Counted from the stretch's first letter, positions 42,577 through 51,562 are shown. The stretch: DNA of 64,000 nucleotides from Alphaproteobacteria bacterium (GCA_016124635.1 WGNJ01000017.1:1-64000), one strand, 5' to 3'. Made by a program: numbers and translations. Notes: generated by a model from the sequence alone, not told the origin.

Positions 42577-44352
42577 TCACGGTGGGCCGCCTTGGCCGGC
42601 TTGCTCGAGCGCGGGTAGAGCCGGAAGGGACTCGGCGGCCCGAACGAGTTGAACAAACTCCGTGCGATAGCCGAATGGATCCTCGCCCCGCGCGCCGTTG
42701 GCGAGTTCGATGACGTCCTTAAAGCCGAAATCCTTGAGGTACGGGTCGCCGCGCAGCAACTGGCTGAAGCCGGCGACGGCAGCGGCGAAGCGAATGTCGG
42801 CGGGCGCACGGGCGATGTCTTCAAGCTTGTCCTGATCGGTGATTGGCCGCTCGATCAATCGACTCGTGTCTTCCTTCGGGAGTTTGTAGCGCATGCGCAG
42901 GAAGGCGATTTCGCCTGCGTTCGAGCCGGCCGTGTTCGCTTGAGGCTTTGAACCTTGGCCGTAGCGAAGCGGATCGATCAGATGAGCGTTGGAACCGGCA
43001 GGCACGATCTCATAAAGCGCGGTGACCGTGTGGCCTGAGCCGATATCGCCGGCGTCGACTTTGTCGTTGTTGAAGTCTTCGCGGTTCAAGAGGCGTGTTT
43101 CGTAGCCGATCAGGCGGTACTCGCTGACGCGCATTGGGTTGAATTCGATCTGAAACTTGACGTCCTTGGCGATCATGAACAGCGTGCCGCCGATCTCGTC
43201 GACGAGGACCTTGCGCGCTTCGTTGAGCGTGTCGATGTAGGCGGCGTTGCCGTTGCCCTTTTGCGCCAGCTTTTGCATCAGCGCGTCGTTGTAGTTGCCC
43301 ATGCCGAAGCCGAGGCAGGTGAGCGTGACGCCGCTCTCGCGTTCATGCGCAACGAAGTCTTCGAGCTGGTTTGAGTCAGTAATGCCGACGTTGAAGTCGC
43401 CGTCGGTCGCCAAAATCACTCTGTTGACACCGTCTTTCACGAAGCTGGACTTCGCAAGCTGATAGGCTTGACGGATACCTTCGGCGCCGGCGGTCGATCC
43501 GCCGGGGGTCAGATCGTCGATGGCGGCATTGATCTTGCCCTTTTGCGAACCGGACGTCGGCTCGAGCACAGTACCCGCGGCACCGGCATAGACGACGATC
43601 GAGACACGGTCGTTCGGCCCCATCTCGTTGACGAGCATATGCATGGCCTTCTTTACCAACGGCAGCTTGTTCGGCTCGTCCATCGAGCCCGAGACGTCGA
43701 GCAAGAAGACGAGATTGGCGGCGGGACGTTGCTCATGGGGGATGTCGAAGCCCTTGATCCCGATGTGAACGATCTCAGTGCCCGGATTCCACGGCGTGGG
43801 ATAGACTTCCACCGTCGGTCGAAACGGCTGTGCGCGATCCTTGGGCAACGCATAGTGGTAGTCGAAATAGTTGACCATCTCTTCGATACGCACTGCGTCG
43901 TGCGGCGGCAGCGTGCCGTCGGTCAGGTACTTGCGCACGACGGCATAGGATGCCGTATCGACGTCGGCCGAGAACGTCGATACCGGCTCGTCTTGCACCA
44001 GCTTCACAGGATTGGGCTTGGTGTGCTCGTATTGATCACGCACTTCGGGCTGCGGCATCGGAACGGGAGGCGGCATAGGTGCGTATGCAGAACCAGCCAG
44101 ACTGTCGAAGTCGCCACGGGCGACGGCTGGTTTGCTTGCCTCTGCTGGTTCCTCTTCGGTCGCCGGAGTGGTCCTGTTCGTCACAACCGCAGTGTCTGTC
44201 GAGGTGGGCTTATCGTCCTTTTGTTGCGCCTGTTGCGACGTCCGATCGCAGCCGGCGAGCACCAAGGCGCCGATAAGCAAGGCCGCAATTGCGGCACTCG
44301 CGGTCAGGCGTTGACGAAATGCGGCATGCGAGTGCTCAAACGCGGGACTCAT
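42577..44352 (-). CDS. VWA-domain lipoprotein, YfbK-like
   Basis: A 591-residue lipoprotein. The signal ends in the lipobox LAGC (Cys35). A Gln/Thr/Glu/Pro-rich linker follows. The N-terminal extension typical of YfbK-like proteins (FSADVDTASYAVVRKYL, about residue 130) precedes the VWA domain, whose MIDAS motif DVSGSMDE lies near residue 220. A C-terminal DUF3520-type domain follows (GYETRLLNREDF, RMRYKLP). It presumably binds a protein partner at the envelope in a metal-dependent way. No AAA ATPase or other VWA partner gene is adjacent. The next gene upstream on the same strand, at 44440, is a small secreted protein. Confidence 0.88.
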   Translation of the reverse strand: MSPAFEHSHAAFRQRLTASAAIAALLIGALVLAGCDRTSQQAQQKDDKPTSTDTAVVTNRTTPATEEEPAEASKPAVARGDFDSLAGSAYAPMPPPVPMPQPEVRDQYEHTKPNPVKLVQDEPVSTFSADVDTASYAVVRKYLTDGTLPPHDAVRIEEMVNYFDYHYALPKDRAQPFRPTVEVYPTPWNPGTEIVHIGIKGFDIPHEQRPAANLVFLLDVSGSMDEPNKLPLVKKAMHMLVNEMGPNDRVSIVVYAGAAGTVLEPTSGSQKGKINAAIDDLTPGGSTAGAEGIRQAYQLAKSSFVKDGVNRVILATDGDFNVGITDSNQLEDFVAHERESGVTLTCLGFGMGNYNDALMQKLAQKGNGNAAYIDTLNEARKVLVDEIGGTLFMIAKDVKFQIEFNPMRVSEYRLIGYETRLLNREDFNNDKVDAGDIGSGHTVTALYEIVPAGSNAHLIDPLRYGQGSKPQANTAGSNAGEIAFLRMRYKLPKEDTSRLIERPITDQDKLEDIARAPADIRFAAAVAGFSQLLRGDPYLKDFGFKDVIELANGARGEDPFGYRTEFVQLVRAAESLPALPALEQAGQGGPP

Positions 44353-44439
44353 GGGCGGGGTCTCCCTGACGAGGAGACCTCACAATCGTGAGCAAATGCG
44401 CCCGGCGCTTGGCTTGTTCGTGGCGAATTTCAGGCGGGG

Positions 44440-44904
44440 CTACGGAGTCTTCGGGGCAGGCGCCGGCGTTGACGATGTTCCCACAGGCTTTCCTTCCCGG
44501 GCGAACCGATCGATACAAATCTGGTCGAATTCGACGCCAGGCAGCTTGTGCTTCTTATTGTAGATGTCGAGTTCCCGTTGGAAGCCGCAGCCGACTTCCT
44601 CCTTTTCGTCGGCGACGCGCGCTAGAATCTGAACGATCTTTTGCTTGTCCGAAGCGGACAACGTCTTCGACTGAGCATTGGCATACAGGCTAACGCACGA
44701 GATGTAGTCCTGGGCGACATCGACGAAGGCCTGCACCTCGTCACGGACCGCCTTCATCTGAGCCTCAGATGCCTTGGAGCCGTCGACCATCAAGGTCCCC
44801 ATCGGCTGCGCGGAGCAACTCTCCTTGAGATCGGCCATACCTGCGGCGTGCGCGGGGGCAACCAACGCCACGATGAATGCCAAACTTGAAATGAGACGCA
44901 GCAT
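44440..44904 (-). CDS. Small secreted hypothetical protein
   Basis: A 154-residue protein with a Sec signal (MLRLISSLAFIVALVAPAHA) and a mostly helical mature domain with five cysteines (KESCSAQP, ISCVSLY, GCGFQREL, QICIDRF regions), so disulfides are likely. A Thr/Pro/Ala-rich tail ends it. Family not recognised. It is 87 bp upstream of the VWA lipoprotein gene on the same strand and could be co-transcribed. Confidence 0.74.
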   Translation of the reverse strand: MLRLISSLAFIVALVAPAHAAGMADLKESCSAQPMGTLMVDGSKASEAQMKAVRDEVQAFVDVAQDYISCVSLYANAQSKTLSASDKQKIVQILARVADEKEEVGCGFQRELDIYNKKHKLPGVEFDQICIDRFAREGKPVGTSSTPAPAPKTP

Positions 44905-45013
44905 CGTCGATCACTCCGGAACATTGGGGCTTCTTTGGCGAAGCTTATAACCGAGGGCGGGGCCGGTCTGCCAGCGGTCCGATCTGGCAGGCGTTGCTGG
45001 TCTGCATCAACCT

Positions 45014-46147
45014 TTACGCAAGACGCAGAACGGCGGCCAGACTGGGCACGGCCATTCCCGCGTCATAGCGGGTCACGCATTCGACCAGGCTTGCAACCTC
45101 GAATCCGTAGGACTGCGCGAGGCTGCGGACGTAGGCTTCGCTGTGGCGATAGCGGCGCTTCGGGCCGAGCTCGAAGTCACCGGTGCCCATACGTTCCGAT
45201 GTGAAAGCCCAAAGTCCTTGTGGTTTGAGCGCATTGCGCACTTGGGCGAAAACCTTTGAAAGGTCGCCGACGTATACGAGGACGTCGGCGGCGACGACAA
45301 GGTCAAAACCTGTCAGGTCCGCCGGGAGATCTTCAATGTCGGCGACCAAAAGCTTTTCGTAGAGCGAGAGGGTTGCCGCCTTCGTGAGCATCCCCGAAGA
45401 CAGGTCGACACCGACCAATCGCCTTGAAATCCCGGCGAACGCAACGCCGCTCAAACCGGTGCCGCAACCAAGGTCGAGAACGTCGAGAGTCTTCTCGGCC
45501 GGGCCGAGAAGAAGCGAGCAGAGGTCTCGGAGAGTTTCCGGCGCGCTATAGCCGAGGCGCGATCGCATGCGATCGTCATAGTCGGCAGCGAATTGATCGA
45601 ACAGATTGCGGATGTACCCGATCGACGATCGCTTCAAGGATCGATGTTCGGCGACGGCTGCGCGCCTTGCCGCAATCGACGCAGGGTCGGCGCCGTTAGC
45701 CTCCGCGCTGGCGAGCTCAGACTCGGCCCGGTCGGGTTCGCCGGCCTCTAGCCACAGTGCTACCAGTTGCAGATGAGCTTGCGATGCCGAGGGATCGAGA
45801 TCTAGAGCGCGCCGATATTCGGCGATGGCGGTCGGCAATGCGCCTTTGGCGGCGAGTGCGTCACCCATGGCGACTGCAATGTCAGCCGAACTGGGTGCGA
45901 GCGACGCGGCTTTGCGCAATGCCGCAAGTGCCTCATCAACACGTCCAAGTGCCAGCAGGCCGCGTCCGAGCGCGAGCCGCGTCAGCGCGCCTCCGCGGCC
46001 CGTATTGACCAACGCCTCCGCTCGCGCCACCAACTCGGCGGCGCGGTTCGCGGCTATCAATTCTGCGCTTTCAACGACGGGATCGAACAGGGGCACGAGC
46101 TGATCATGATTTGAGGGTGCATTTTCCGTTGTTGAGGACAACGACAT
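45014..46147 (-). CDS. TPR-containing SAM-dependent methyltransferase
   Basis: A 377-residue protein. Residues about 30-160 contain three TPR units (LGRGLLALGRVDEALAALRK, GDALAAKGALPTAIAEYRRA, LVALWLEAGEPDRAE). Residues about 180-377 form a class I methyltransferase with the SAM motif DLGCGTGLSG and acidic motif VGVDLSSGML. It resembles COG4976-type methyltransferases. The ATG is used because AAGGAACGCG lies upstream, which creates a 44-nt overlap with the 3' end of the MaoC gene; a GTG at 46096 would avoid the overlap but has no ribosome-binding site. The methylated substrate is unknown. Confidence 0.85.
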   Translation of the reverse strand: MSLSSTTENAPSNHDQLVPLFDPVVESAELIAANRAAELVARAEALVNTGRGGALTRLALGRGLLALGRVDEALAALRKAASLAPSSADIAVAMGDALAAKGALPTAIAEYRRALDLDPSASQAHLQLVALWLEAGEPDRAESELASAEANGADPASIAARRAAVAEHRSLKRSSIGYIRNLFDQFAADYDDRMRSRLGYSAPETLRDLCSLLLGPAEKTLDVLDLGCGTGLSGVAFAGISRRLVGVDLSSGMLTKAATLSLYEKLLVADIEDLPADLTGFDLVVAADVLVYVGDLSKVFAQVRNALKPQGLWAFTSERMGTGDFELGPKRRYRHSEAYVRSLAQSYGFEVASLVECVTRYDAGMAVPSLAAVLRLA

Positions 46148-46958
46148 CGCGTTCCTTCACCTTTGAGCGGAAGGAGACAACATTTCCATCCTTCCACATT
46201 TCGGTGACGATCGTCTCACCGGGGAAAACGGGCGCCGAGAAGCGAACGTCGAAGCCGGTGATCATGGTGTGGTCGTAGTTGCAGATCGTCTTCAAAACTG
46301 CGCGGCATGCCGTGCCGTATGAACACAGGCCATGCAAGATCGGCCGCGGGAAGCCCGCGAGTTTCGCGATCTTCGGATCGGAGTGCAGGGGATTGCGGTC
46401 TCCGGATAGGCGATAGATGAGCGCCTGATCAGGCCGCGTATCGGTCTCGCAGACCGCGTCAAACTTGCGCTCTGGAATCCGATGCGGCTCGGGGGCACCG
46501 GTGTTCGGGCCGCCAAAGCCGCCGTCGCCGCGCGCGAAGATGGTGCCGCCCAGCGTGCAGAGCTTTTCGCCCGTATTCTTCAGCTTGATCACCTTCTCTG
46601 TGAAGATAAGCGCGCCCTTGCCGGCGCCCTTATCGACCGCACCGACGACGCGCTCGTCCGCGACGATGGTCGCCGATGCAGGAAGCGGCTTATGAACGGT
46701 CAGTCGCTGCTCGCCGTGAACGACCATGAGGTAGTTGATTCCCGACTGACCAAGGGTGCGCTGACCCCACGCGATGACTGTTGCGAGCGTCGGCACCGTC
46801 TTCAGATCGTTTTCGTAGGTGAAGCGAAGCTCGTCTTCGTTCATAGGGTCTCGGCTCATGCCGATGCCCAAGGCGTAAAGCATCGTTTCGCGGTCGCCGT
46901 AAGTGAACTCGTCGCCCATCGATTTCAGCGCCATCAGGCTTTCATAGGTGACCGGCAT
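46104..46958 (-). CDS. MaoC-family enoyl-CoA hydratase 2 (double hotdog)
   Basis: A 284-residue protein with an N-terminal degenerate hotdog and a C-terminal MaoC domain. The active-site block YRLSGDRNPLHSDPKIAKLAGFPRPILHGL carries the D-x-x-x-x-H pair and the glycine typical of hydratase 2. It hydrates trans-2-enoyl-CoA to the R-3-hydroxyacyl-CoA; homologues act on very-long-chain, branched or bile-acid-type enoyl-CoAs. The methyltransferase gene overlaps its 3' end by 44 nt. A divergent TetR gene begins about 110 bp away. Confidence 0.9.
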   Translation of the reverse strand: MPVTYESLMALKSMGDEFTYGDRETMLYALGIGMSRDPMNEDELRFTYENDLKTVPTLATVIAWGQRTLGQSGINYLMVVHGEQRLTVHKPLPASATIVADERVVGAVDKGAGKGALIFTEKVIKLKNTGEKLCTLGGTIFARGDGGFGGPNTGAPEPHRIPERKFDAVCETDTRPDQALIYRLSGDRNPLHSDPKIAKLAGFPRPILHGLCSYGTACRAVLKTICNYDHTMITGFDVRFSAPVFPGETIVTEMWKDGNVVSFRSKVKERDVVVLNNGKCTLKS

Positions 46959-47071
46959 GGGCGTGCTCCCTTGAAGTTTTCAGTAGTGGCGTGTCCTCAA
47001 TGAAGCCCAAAGGCGAGGATTGCCGCAAGAGAGATCGCGCGTCCGGCGGGGGCCGTGCTATCAATTCGCAC

Positions 47072-47761
47072 ATGGCCAGTCTCGAAGTGCCGCTGCACGA
47101 GCAGCAAAGCCAAACGGCAACGCGGGCGCGTATCCTCGACGTTGCGGAGCAGCTCTTCGCCGAGCACGGTGTGGCCGAGACGACCATCCGAATGATCACC
47201 GACGCGGCGCACGTAAACGTGGCGGCGGTCAACTATCACTTCGGCGGCAAAGACAAGCTCGTGCGTGCAGTGATCGAACGCCGGATGTCCAGCCTCGAGG
47301 AAGCGCGCGGCGCGCGACTGGATGCGGTTGAGGCTGTGGCCGAAAGCGAGGGGCGGGCGCCGACAGTCGCCGAGCTCGTGGAAGCGTTGGTGGCGCCATT
47401 GTTCGAGCAAGCGCTCGACGGCGATGCCGGCTGGCGGCACTTCATACGCTTGGTCTCCCGTTTGCCGTGGGAGCCGGGGATCGAGGAATTTGCGCCGCCG
47501 CCTGAGGCGCTGAAAGTCTTCGCCCGTTTCGATGAAGGATTGCGGCGCGCCGCACCGCATTTGGCGGGCGACGACGCGGCACGATTGTGGCGGCTCGGAT
47601 TCATGCGCGGCGCGACGCAGCATACGCTCTTGATGCTGACCGCGCTCAAGATGGGGCGGATTCCCAAAGAAGCGCCGTTCGCGGAGGCGATGGCGACCGA
47701 CGTCGACACCATCCAGCGTCAACTTGTGACGTTCATATCTGCCGGCTTGAGCGCGCGCTGA
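47072..47761 (+). CDS. TetR-family regulator
   Basis: A 229-residue TetR regulator. Helix-turn-helix about residues 18-65 (ILDVAEQLFAEHG, TTIRMITDAAHVNVAAVNYHFGGK). The C-terminal domain resembles the CecR/DUF1956-type ligand domain (WRHFIRLVSRLPWEPG, RLWRLGFMRGATQHTLLML). The start MASLEVPLHE is preferred for homology-like spacing, but the ribosome-binding site is weak and ATG 47000 is possible. It is divergent from the MaoC hydratase gene, which may be its target. It abuts the convergent DsbA-like gene. Confidence 0.86.
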   Translation: MASLEVPLHEQQSQTATRARILDVAEQLFAEHGVAETTIRMITDAAHVNVAAVNYHFGGKDKLVRAVIERRMSSLEEARGARLDAVEAVAESEGRAPTVAELVEALVAPLFEQALDGDAGWRHFIRLVSRLPWEPGIEEFAPPPEALKVFARFDEGLRRAAPHLAGDDAARLWRLGFMRGATQHTLLMLTALKMGRIPKEAPFAEAMATDVDTIQRQLVTFISAGLSAR

Positions 47762-48430
47762 CTAGTGCGGCGTGGACGAAGGTGCCGGCGCTTTCTTGAG
47801 CGCGTCTTCGATCGACTTCTGCAGCTGATCCCACGGGATGAAGCCCGAGGCCTGCACCTTGCCGTCGATGATGACCGTCGGTGTCGCACTGATTTGAAAC
47901 TGCGCGGCGCCGGCAGCTGCGATCTCATTGATGCGCTTCTGCTTGTCTTTGTCCTGGATGCATTGATCGGCCTTCTCAGAGGAGATGCCGGCGACATGTG
48001 CAATTTGCAGCAAGCCTGCGTGCGCATCCTGAACGCCGAACTCCGGGTCCCAGTCAGCTTGCCGGCGGAACAGGAGCTGAATGAAGTCCATGTAAGAGTC
48101 TTTCGGCAGGCAGCGGGCGATCGCTTCAGCCGCGCCGTCCGCCGGGCGCAAGGGAAAAACGCGGAAGACGTAGTGGACCTTGCCGGTGTCGATGTAGGTG
48201 GATTTGAGCTGCGGAAATACCTGCTCGTCGAAAGCTGCGCATACGGGACAGCTCGGCGCCGCGTATTCGATCAACGTCACGGGGGCGGTTGGGGACCCTA
48301 GCGTGTGGTCGTCCGGTGCGATCTTGAGCGCCTCTTCGCCGCCTTGGGTGCTCGACGGGCCACATGCCGTCAACACGGCTGTTGCGAGCACGGTCGCGAG
48401 CACGACAATCAACGATTTTTGATGCAGCAT
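47762..48430 (-). CDS. DsbA/DsbG-like thiol-disulfide lipoprotein
   Basis: A 222-residue thioredoxin-fold protein with a lipoprotein signal (lipobox LTAC, Cys23) and the redox motif CPVC at residues 61-64. The cis-Pro loop is in SATPTVIIDG. Three further cysteines include IARCLPK and DQCIQDK. Being a lipoprotein, it would act anchored to the membrane, facing the periplasm. The downstream divergent dsbB gene supplies the obvious reoxidation partner. Oxidation of exported proteins is the likely role, isomerase activity the alternative. Confidence 0.9.
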   Translation of the reverse strand: MLHQKSLIVVLATVLATAVLTACGPSSTQGGEEALKIAPDDHTLGSPTAPVTLIEYAAPSCPVCAAFDEQVFPQLKSTYIDTGKVHYVFRVFPLRPADGAAEAIARCLPKDSYMDFIQLLFRRQADWDPEFGVQDAHAGLLQIAHVAGISSEKADQCIQDKDKQKRINEIAAAGAAQFQISATPTVIIDGKVQASGFIPWDQLQKSIEDALKKAPAPSSTPH

Positions 48431-48559
48431 TTGGTACCTTCAGCATGGGCTCTTTGTAAGGCAGGGTGTCGAGTACAATGGCGTGCTTCGGGATGCAATG
48501 TCTGCCCTCATTGGCCGGCCGGGCGTTTCGTCACGATCGTTAGTTCGAGAGAGCATTCA

Positions 48560-49042
48560 ATGACGTTGTCCCGACTCACACTCCTCCTTGGGGCCTTTTC
48601 GACGTTGCTCATCCTCGGCGCCTTGGCGTTCGAATATTTCGGCGGTCTCGCGCCGTGCGAAATGTGCATGTGGCAGCGCTGGCCGCATATTGCTGCGGCT
48701 GTTGTCGGAATAGGGGGCGGCGCGTTGCTTTTGGGCGATAGGATAGATGCGCGTTATGCGCGAGCCATCTTGATTCTCGTTATCATCGCAATTGCCGTTT
48801 CCGGCTTGATCGGGATCTACCACGCGGGCGTCGAGTGGAAGTGGTGGGCCGGTCCGTCGGCGTGCACCGGTGAGCGCGTCGAGTTCACAGGGCTTGAGGG
48901 CATCAACGACAAGGGGAACGTGCGCTGCGATATCGTGCAGTGGCGGCTCGCTGGGATTTCGCTTGCCGGATACAACGCGATACTTTCTGCGGCTGCAGCG
49001 ACCCTTGGCGTGTACGTGCTGTGGAAGCGGCGCGCCGCTTAG
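48560..49042 (+). CDS. dsbB: Disulfide bond formation protein DsbB
   Basis: A 160-residue inner-membrane protein with four transmembrane helices. The first redox pair is C33-x-x-C36 (APCEMCMWQRWP) and the second is C102 and C123 in the periplasmic loop, the standard DsbB layout. It passes electrons from DsbA to quinone. Divergent from the DsbA-like lipoprotein gene with 129 bp between, which may be a shared promoter region. The 3' end overlaps the convergent hydrolase gene by 4 nt. Confidence 0.92.
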   Translation: MTLSRLTLLLGAFSTLLILGALAFEYFGGLAPCEMCMWQRWPHIAAAVVGIGGGALLLGDRIDARYARAILILVIIAIAVSGLIGIYHAGVEWKWWAGPSACTGERVEFTGLEGINDKGNVRCDIVQWRLAGISLAGYNAILSAAAATLGVYVLWKRRAA

Positions 49043-49938
49043 CGCAGGATTTCGCCTTCGATCGGTACCGCCTGATCCTTGAGCCATGCCTCTATCATCG
49101 CGTTCACCTTCTCCGGCGCTTCCTGCTGCACCCAGTGCGAAACACCCGGCAGATAACGCATCGTCAGGTTCTTCACGTACTTGTCGGTGCCGATGGTGGT
49201 CGCCTTATCTAGGGCGACATCTTCTTCGCCCCAAATCATCAACGTCGGCGTGTCGACCGTTCCGGGCTGCGGGTTCATCGCAGCTTCGCCCGCCCGCATC
49301 GCGGCGCGGTAGTAGTTGATCATCGCCGTCATCGCGCCGGGCTCCAGGGCCGTGCGGCGATATTCGTCGGTCACAGCTACGGGAAAGCGGCTTTTGTCGA
49401 TCGCCATGTCGTAGAACGCGCGATGGATCGCTTCAGCGCCTTTGGTGGTCGTTACGCGCTCCGGCAGCCACGGCAGCTGGAAGAAGAAGACGTACCAGGA
49501 TTTGCGCAATTGGCGCCATGTACGCAGTTCCCGCATCATACAAGCGGGGTGGGGGACATTCATGATGATGAGGCGCGAGAGCGGGCGCGTCTTGCGGATC
49601 GCCATCTGCCAAGCGACGATGGCCCCCCAATCGTGTGCAATCAGGAGTGTTTCCTTGGCACCGGCGGCATCGATCAACGCAGCCGCATCGGCGACAAGAT
49701 TGTCGATGTGGTACGCCGCGATGCCCTTCGGGCGTGTAGTCTTGCCGTAACCGCGCATGTTCGGCGCCCATGCTCTGTAGCCGAGCGAGGCGAGCAGGGG
49801 CAGCTGATAGCGCCAGGAGAACTTCGACTCCGGAAAACCGTGAAGCAGTAGCGCGAACTTGTCGCCGTCGCCGCACTGATCAACTTCGAATGTCAGACCG
49901 TTGGCGGCGACCATGGCTGTATTGATCGGTGCGGTCAT
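49039..49938 (-). CDS. Alpha/beta hydrolase, epoxide hydrolase-like
   Basis: A 299-residue alpha/beta hydrolase. HGFPESKFSWRYQLP is the HGxP oxyanion motif, the nucleophile is Asp in HDWGAIVAWQ near residue 103, as in epoxide hydrolases and haloalkane dehalogenases, and the terminal His lies in PGVSHWVQQEAPEKV. GAGGAGG precedes the ATG. It is second in a two-gene operon with the phosphatase gene (10 bp). The reaction is hydrolysis of an epoxide or halide; the substrate is unknown. Confidence 0.88.
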   Translation of the reverse strand: MTAPINTAMVAANGLTFEVDQCGDGDKFALLLHGFPESKFSWRYQLPLLASLGYRAWAPNMRGYGKTTRPKGIAAYHIDNLVADAAALIDAAGAKETLLIAHDWGAIVAWQMAIRKTRPLSRLIIMNVPHPACMMRELRTWRQLRKSWYVFFFQLPWLPERVTTTKGAEAIHRAFYDMAIDKSRFPVAVTDEYRRTALEPGAMTAMINYYRAAMRAGEAAMNPQPGTVDTPTLMIWGEEDVALDKATTIGTDKYVKNLTMRYLPGVSHWVQQEAPEKVNAMIEAWLKDQAVPIEGEILR

Positions 49939-49948
49939 GTCGGCCTCC

Positions 49949-50611
49949 TCATTCGCGGCGAAGTACGCTGTCTACGAGCACGTTCGCCCACCACTGTGAG
50001 TGGAATTCCTGGCGTAGCGCTTTGGGATCGTAATCTTGGTCGACCCATTCAAGCAGGCTTTTGGCGTTCGAAGCGCCGTCACGGAGATAGCGCTCGAAGA
50101 AGTAGTCGAGGATACCGGTCTTGCCTTGGCGGATGTGACCATAACGCCAGCTCAGCATGCGCGCAGCCTTGTCGATCGGCTCGCCCTTGCGGAAGTGAAG
50201 ATAGAGAACGCCCATCAAGCCGGCGCGATCGGCGCCCGATTTGCAGTGCATGAGCGCGGGATAGGCGATGCGTTCGAATAGTGCCTTAGCGCCGTGAATT
50301 TGATCCTTGGTGGGCGCGCCGCGCGAGGTAACGGTGAAATTGACGAGAGTAATACCCGCCTCCTCGCAAGCCTGCTTCTCGAGCTGATGGAAGCTGGTAT
50401 CGAAGCCGCCTCGAAGATTGACGATCGTGCGGATGCCGCGCTTGCCCCAGCGACGGATCTGGAACGGCCAGGGCTGATTGGTGCGCACCATCTCGTTCGA
50501 GATCCAATGGGCATTCTGCCACCATACGCGGAGGAACGAATGGTCCCGCCACATGGCGTCGAAAGAGGCGGCGGCGCGGCCGGAACTGGTGGTGAGATCG
50601 AACTCGGGCAT
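49949..50611 (-). CDS. Dual-specificity / tyrosine phosphatase family protein
   Basis: A 220-residue protein with the cysteine phosphatase P-loop HCKSGADRAG (C-x5-R) near residue 125 and an upstream TIVNLRGGFD block typical of bacterial dual-specificity-like phosphatases. A dephosphorylation role on protein, lipid or nucleotide is possible. The ATG at MPEFDL with GAGGCG upstream is preferred over a start 13 codons earlier. First gene of a two-gene operon with the epoxide-hydrolase-like gene. Confidence 0.83.
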   Translation of the reverse strand: MPEFDLTTSSGRAAASFDAMWRDHSFLRVWWQNAHWISNEMVRTNQPWPFQIRRWGKRGIRTIVNLRGGFDTSFHQLEKQACEEAGITLVNFTVTSRGAPTKDQIHGAKALFERIAYPALMHCKSGADRAGLMGVLYLHFRKGEPIDKAARMLSWRYGHIRQGKTGILDYFFERYLRDGASNAKSLLEWVDQDYDPKALRQEFHSQWWANVLVDSVLRRE

Positions 50612-50646
50612 CGGGCGCGCCTCAATAGCGGCCTGACGCGCAAAAC

Positions 50647-50679
50647 GCAAAAGCCACCGGGGGTGCCGGCGGCCTTTGA
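50647..50679 (-). terminator. Terminator of the beta-barrel protein gene
   Basis: An imperfect stem of about 11 bp (aaagccaccgg against ccggcggccttt, one bulge and one G-U), followed on the minus strand by TTTTG. It lies 26 bp after the stop of the 50705 gene. Confidence 0.65.
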
Positions 50680-50704
50680 TTAACGCTTCGCCTTTCGGAC
50701 GACC

Positions 50705-51367
50705 CTAGAAGTGGAGTTGCAGCCCGAGGTCGATGCTCTGCTGTGTCAGGTCGGTCTTGAAGACCAGGCCGTATTGATCGGCGTATTTGAAATCCCGGGT
50801 CTGAAACCAGCGATAGCCGACCGAGCCCGACAAGTGATCCGCAAGCGGCACAGTGATCCCGGCCATGAGCTGATACGCGAAGACCCAGGCCTCGTCCTGC
50901 GCGAAGGTGGTGGGCTGATTGGCGGAATACCGGATGTAGGCGCCGCCGACGCCTGCACCAACCCACGGCAGGAAGCCCAGGTCACCGAACGCGTGAATGT
51001 CGTAGAAGAAGTTGCCCATGAGGGCCACGGCCTCTGCCTGGCCGTCGACTCTATAGGTGTTGCCTTCGGTCGAATTGTCGAAGTCGTTGCGAATGATATG
51101 GATGGAGTCTAGGTCGTTGTTGCGATAGTCGACGGCCGCTTCGAAGCGAAAGTCCTCGTCGAGAACCCAGCCTAGATAGATGCCGGTTGCAAAGCCGACA
51201 TCGTCGTATTTCTGAGTGTAGTCGATCGACACGGACGTGCTGTTGTCGTCGTCGGTTTCAACCAGCGAGCCGCGCAGCCCAAGATAGGCGGCGTTCGCCG
51301 GTAGGGTGCCGATCGTCAATGCCGAAGCGGCGATGACGGCGGCGGTCGCCGCTGAAACAAAGCGCAT
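50705..51367 (-). CDS. Outer-membrane beta-barrel protein
   Basis: A 220-residue protein with a Sec signal peptide (cleavage after ANA, about residue 27) and a mature barrel of about eight strands ending in QSIDLGLQLHF, an aromatic C-terminus suited to BAM. The block GFLPWVGAGVGGAYIRYS is typical of OmpA-like/OmpW-like porin_8 barrels. The ATG at MRFVSAAT is used because the signal starts there. Single gene. A CtrA consensus site lies about 90 bp upstream. Confidence 0.85.
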   Translation of the reverse strand: MRFVSAATAAVIAASALTIGTLPANAAYLGLRGSLVETDDDNSTSVSIDYTQKYDDVGFATGIYLGWVLDEDFRFEAAVDYRNNDLDSIHIIRNDFDNSTEGNTYRVDGQAEAVALMGNFFYDIHAFGDLGFLPWVGAGVGGAYIRYSANQPTTFAQDEAWVFAYQLMAGITVPLADHLSGSVGYRWFQTRDFKYADQYGLVFKTDLTQQSIDLGLQLHF

Positions 51368-51451
51368 CTTCGAATTCCTTCGCGTTGCCGGGGCAGCGTC
51401 ACGTCGGGGCGCTGCTATCGTTAACAATGCGCAAAGAATGCAAAGACGTGC

Positions 51452-51466
51452 TTAAGGTGGGGTTAA
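51452..51466. promoter_or_regulatory. CtrA-type site upstream of the beta-barrel gene
   Basis: TTAA-GGTGGGG-TTAA, a full TTAA-N7-TTAA match, 85-99 bp upstream of the ATG at 51367. Binding is inferred from the motif only. Confidence 0.5.
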
Positions 51467-51562
51467 TGCCGATCGTCTGTGTACGGTGGAACTTAACAAA
51501 CACTAACAAGATATGAACGCAGCAACGCCCTCATTCGAAGGCACCGGCGCATTGGTGCGACG

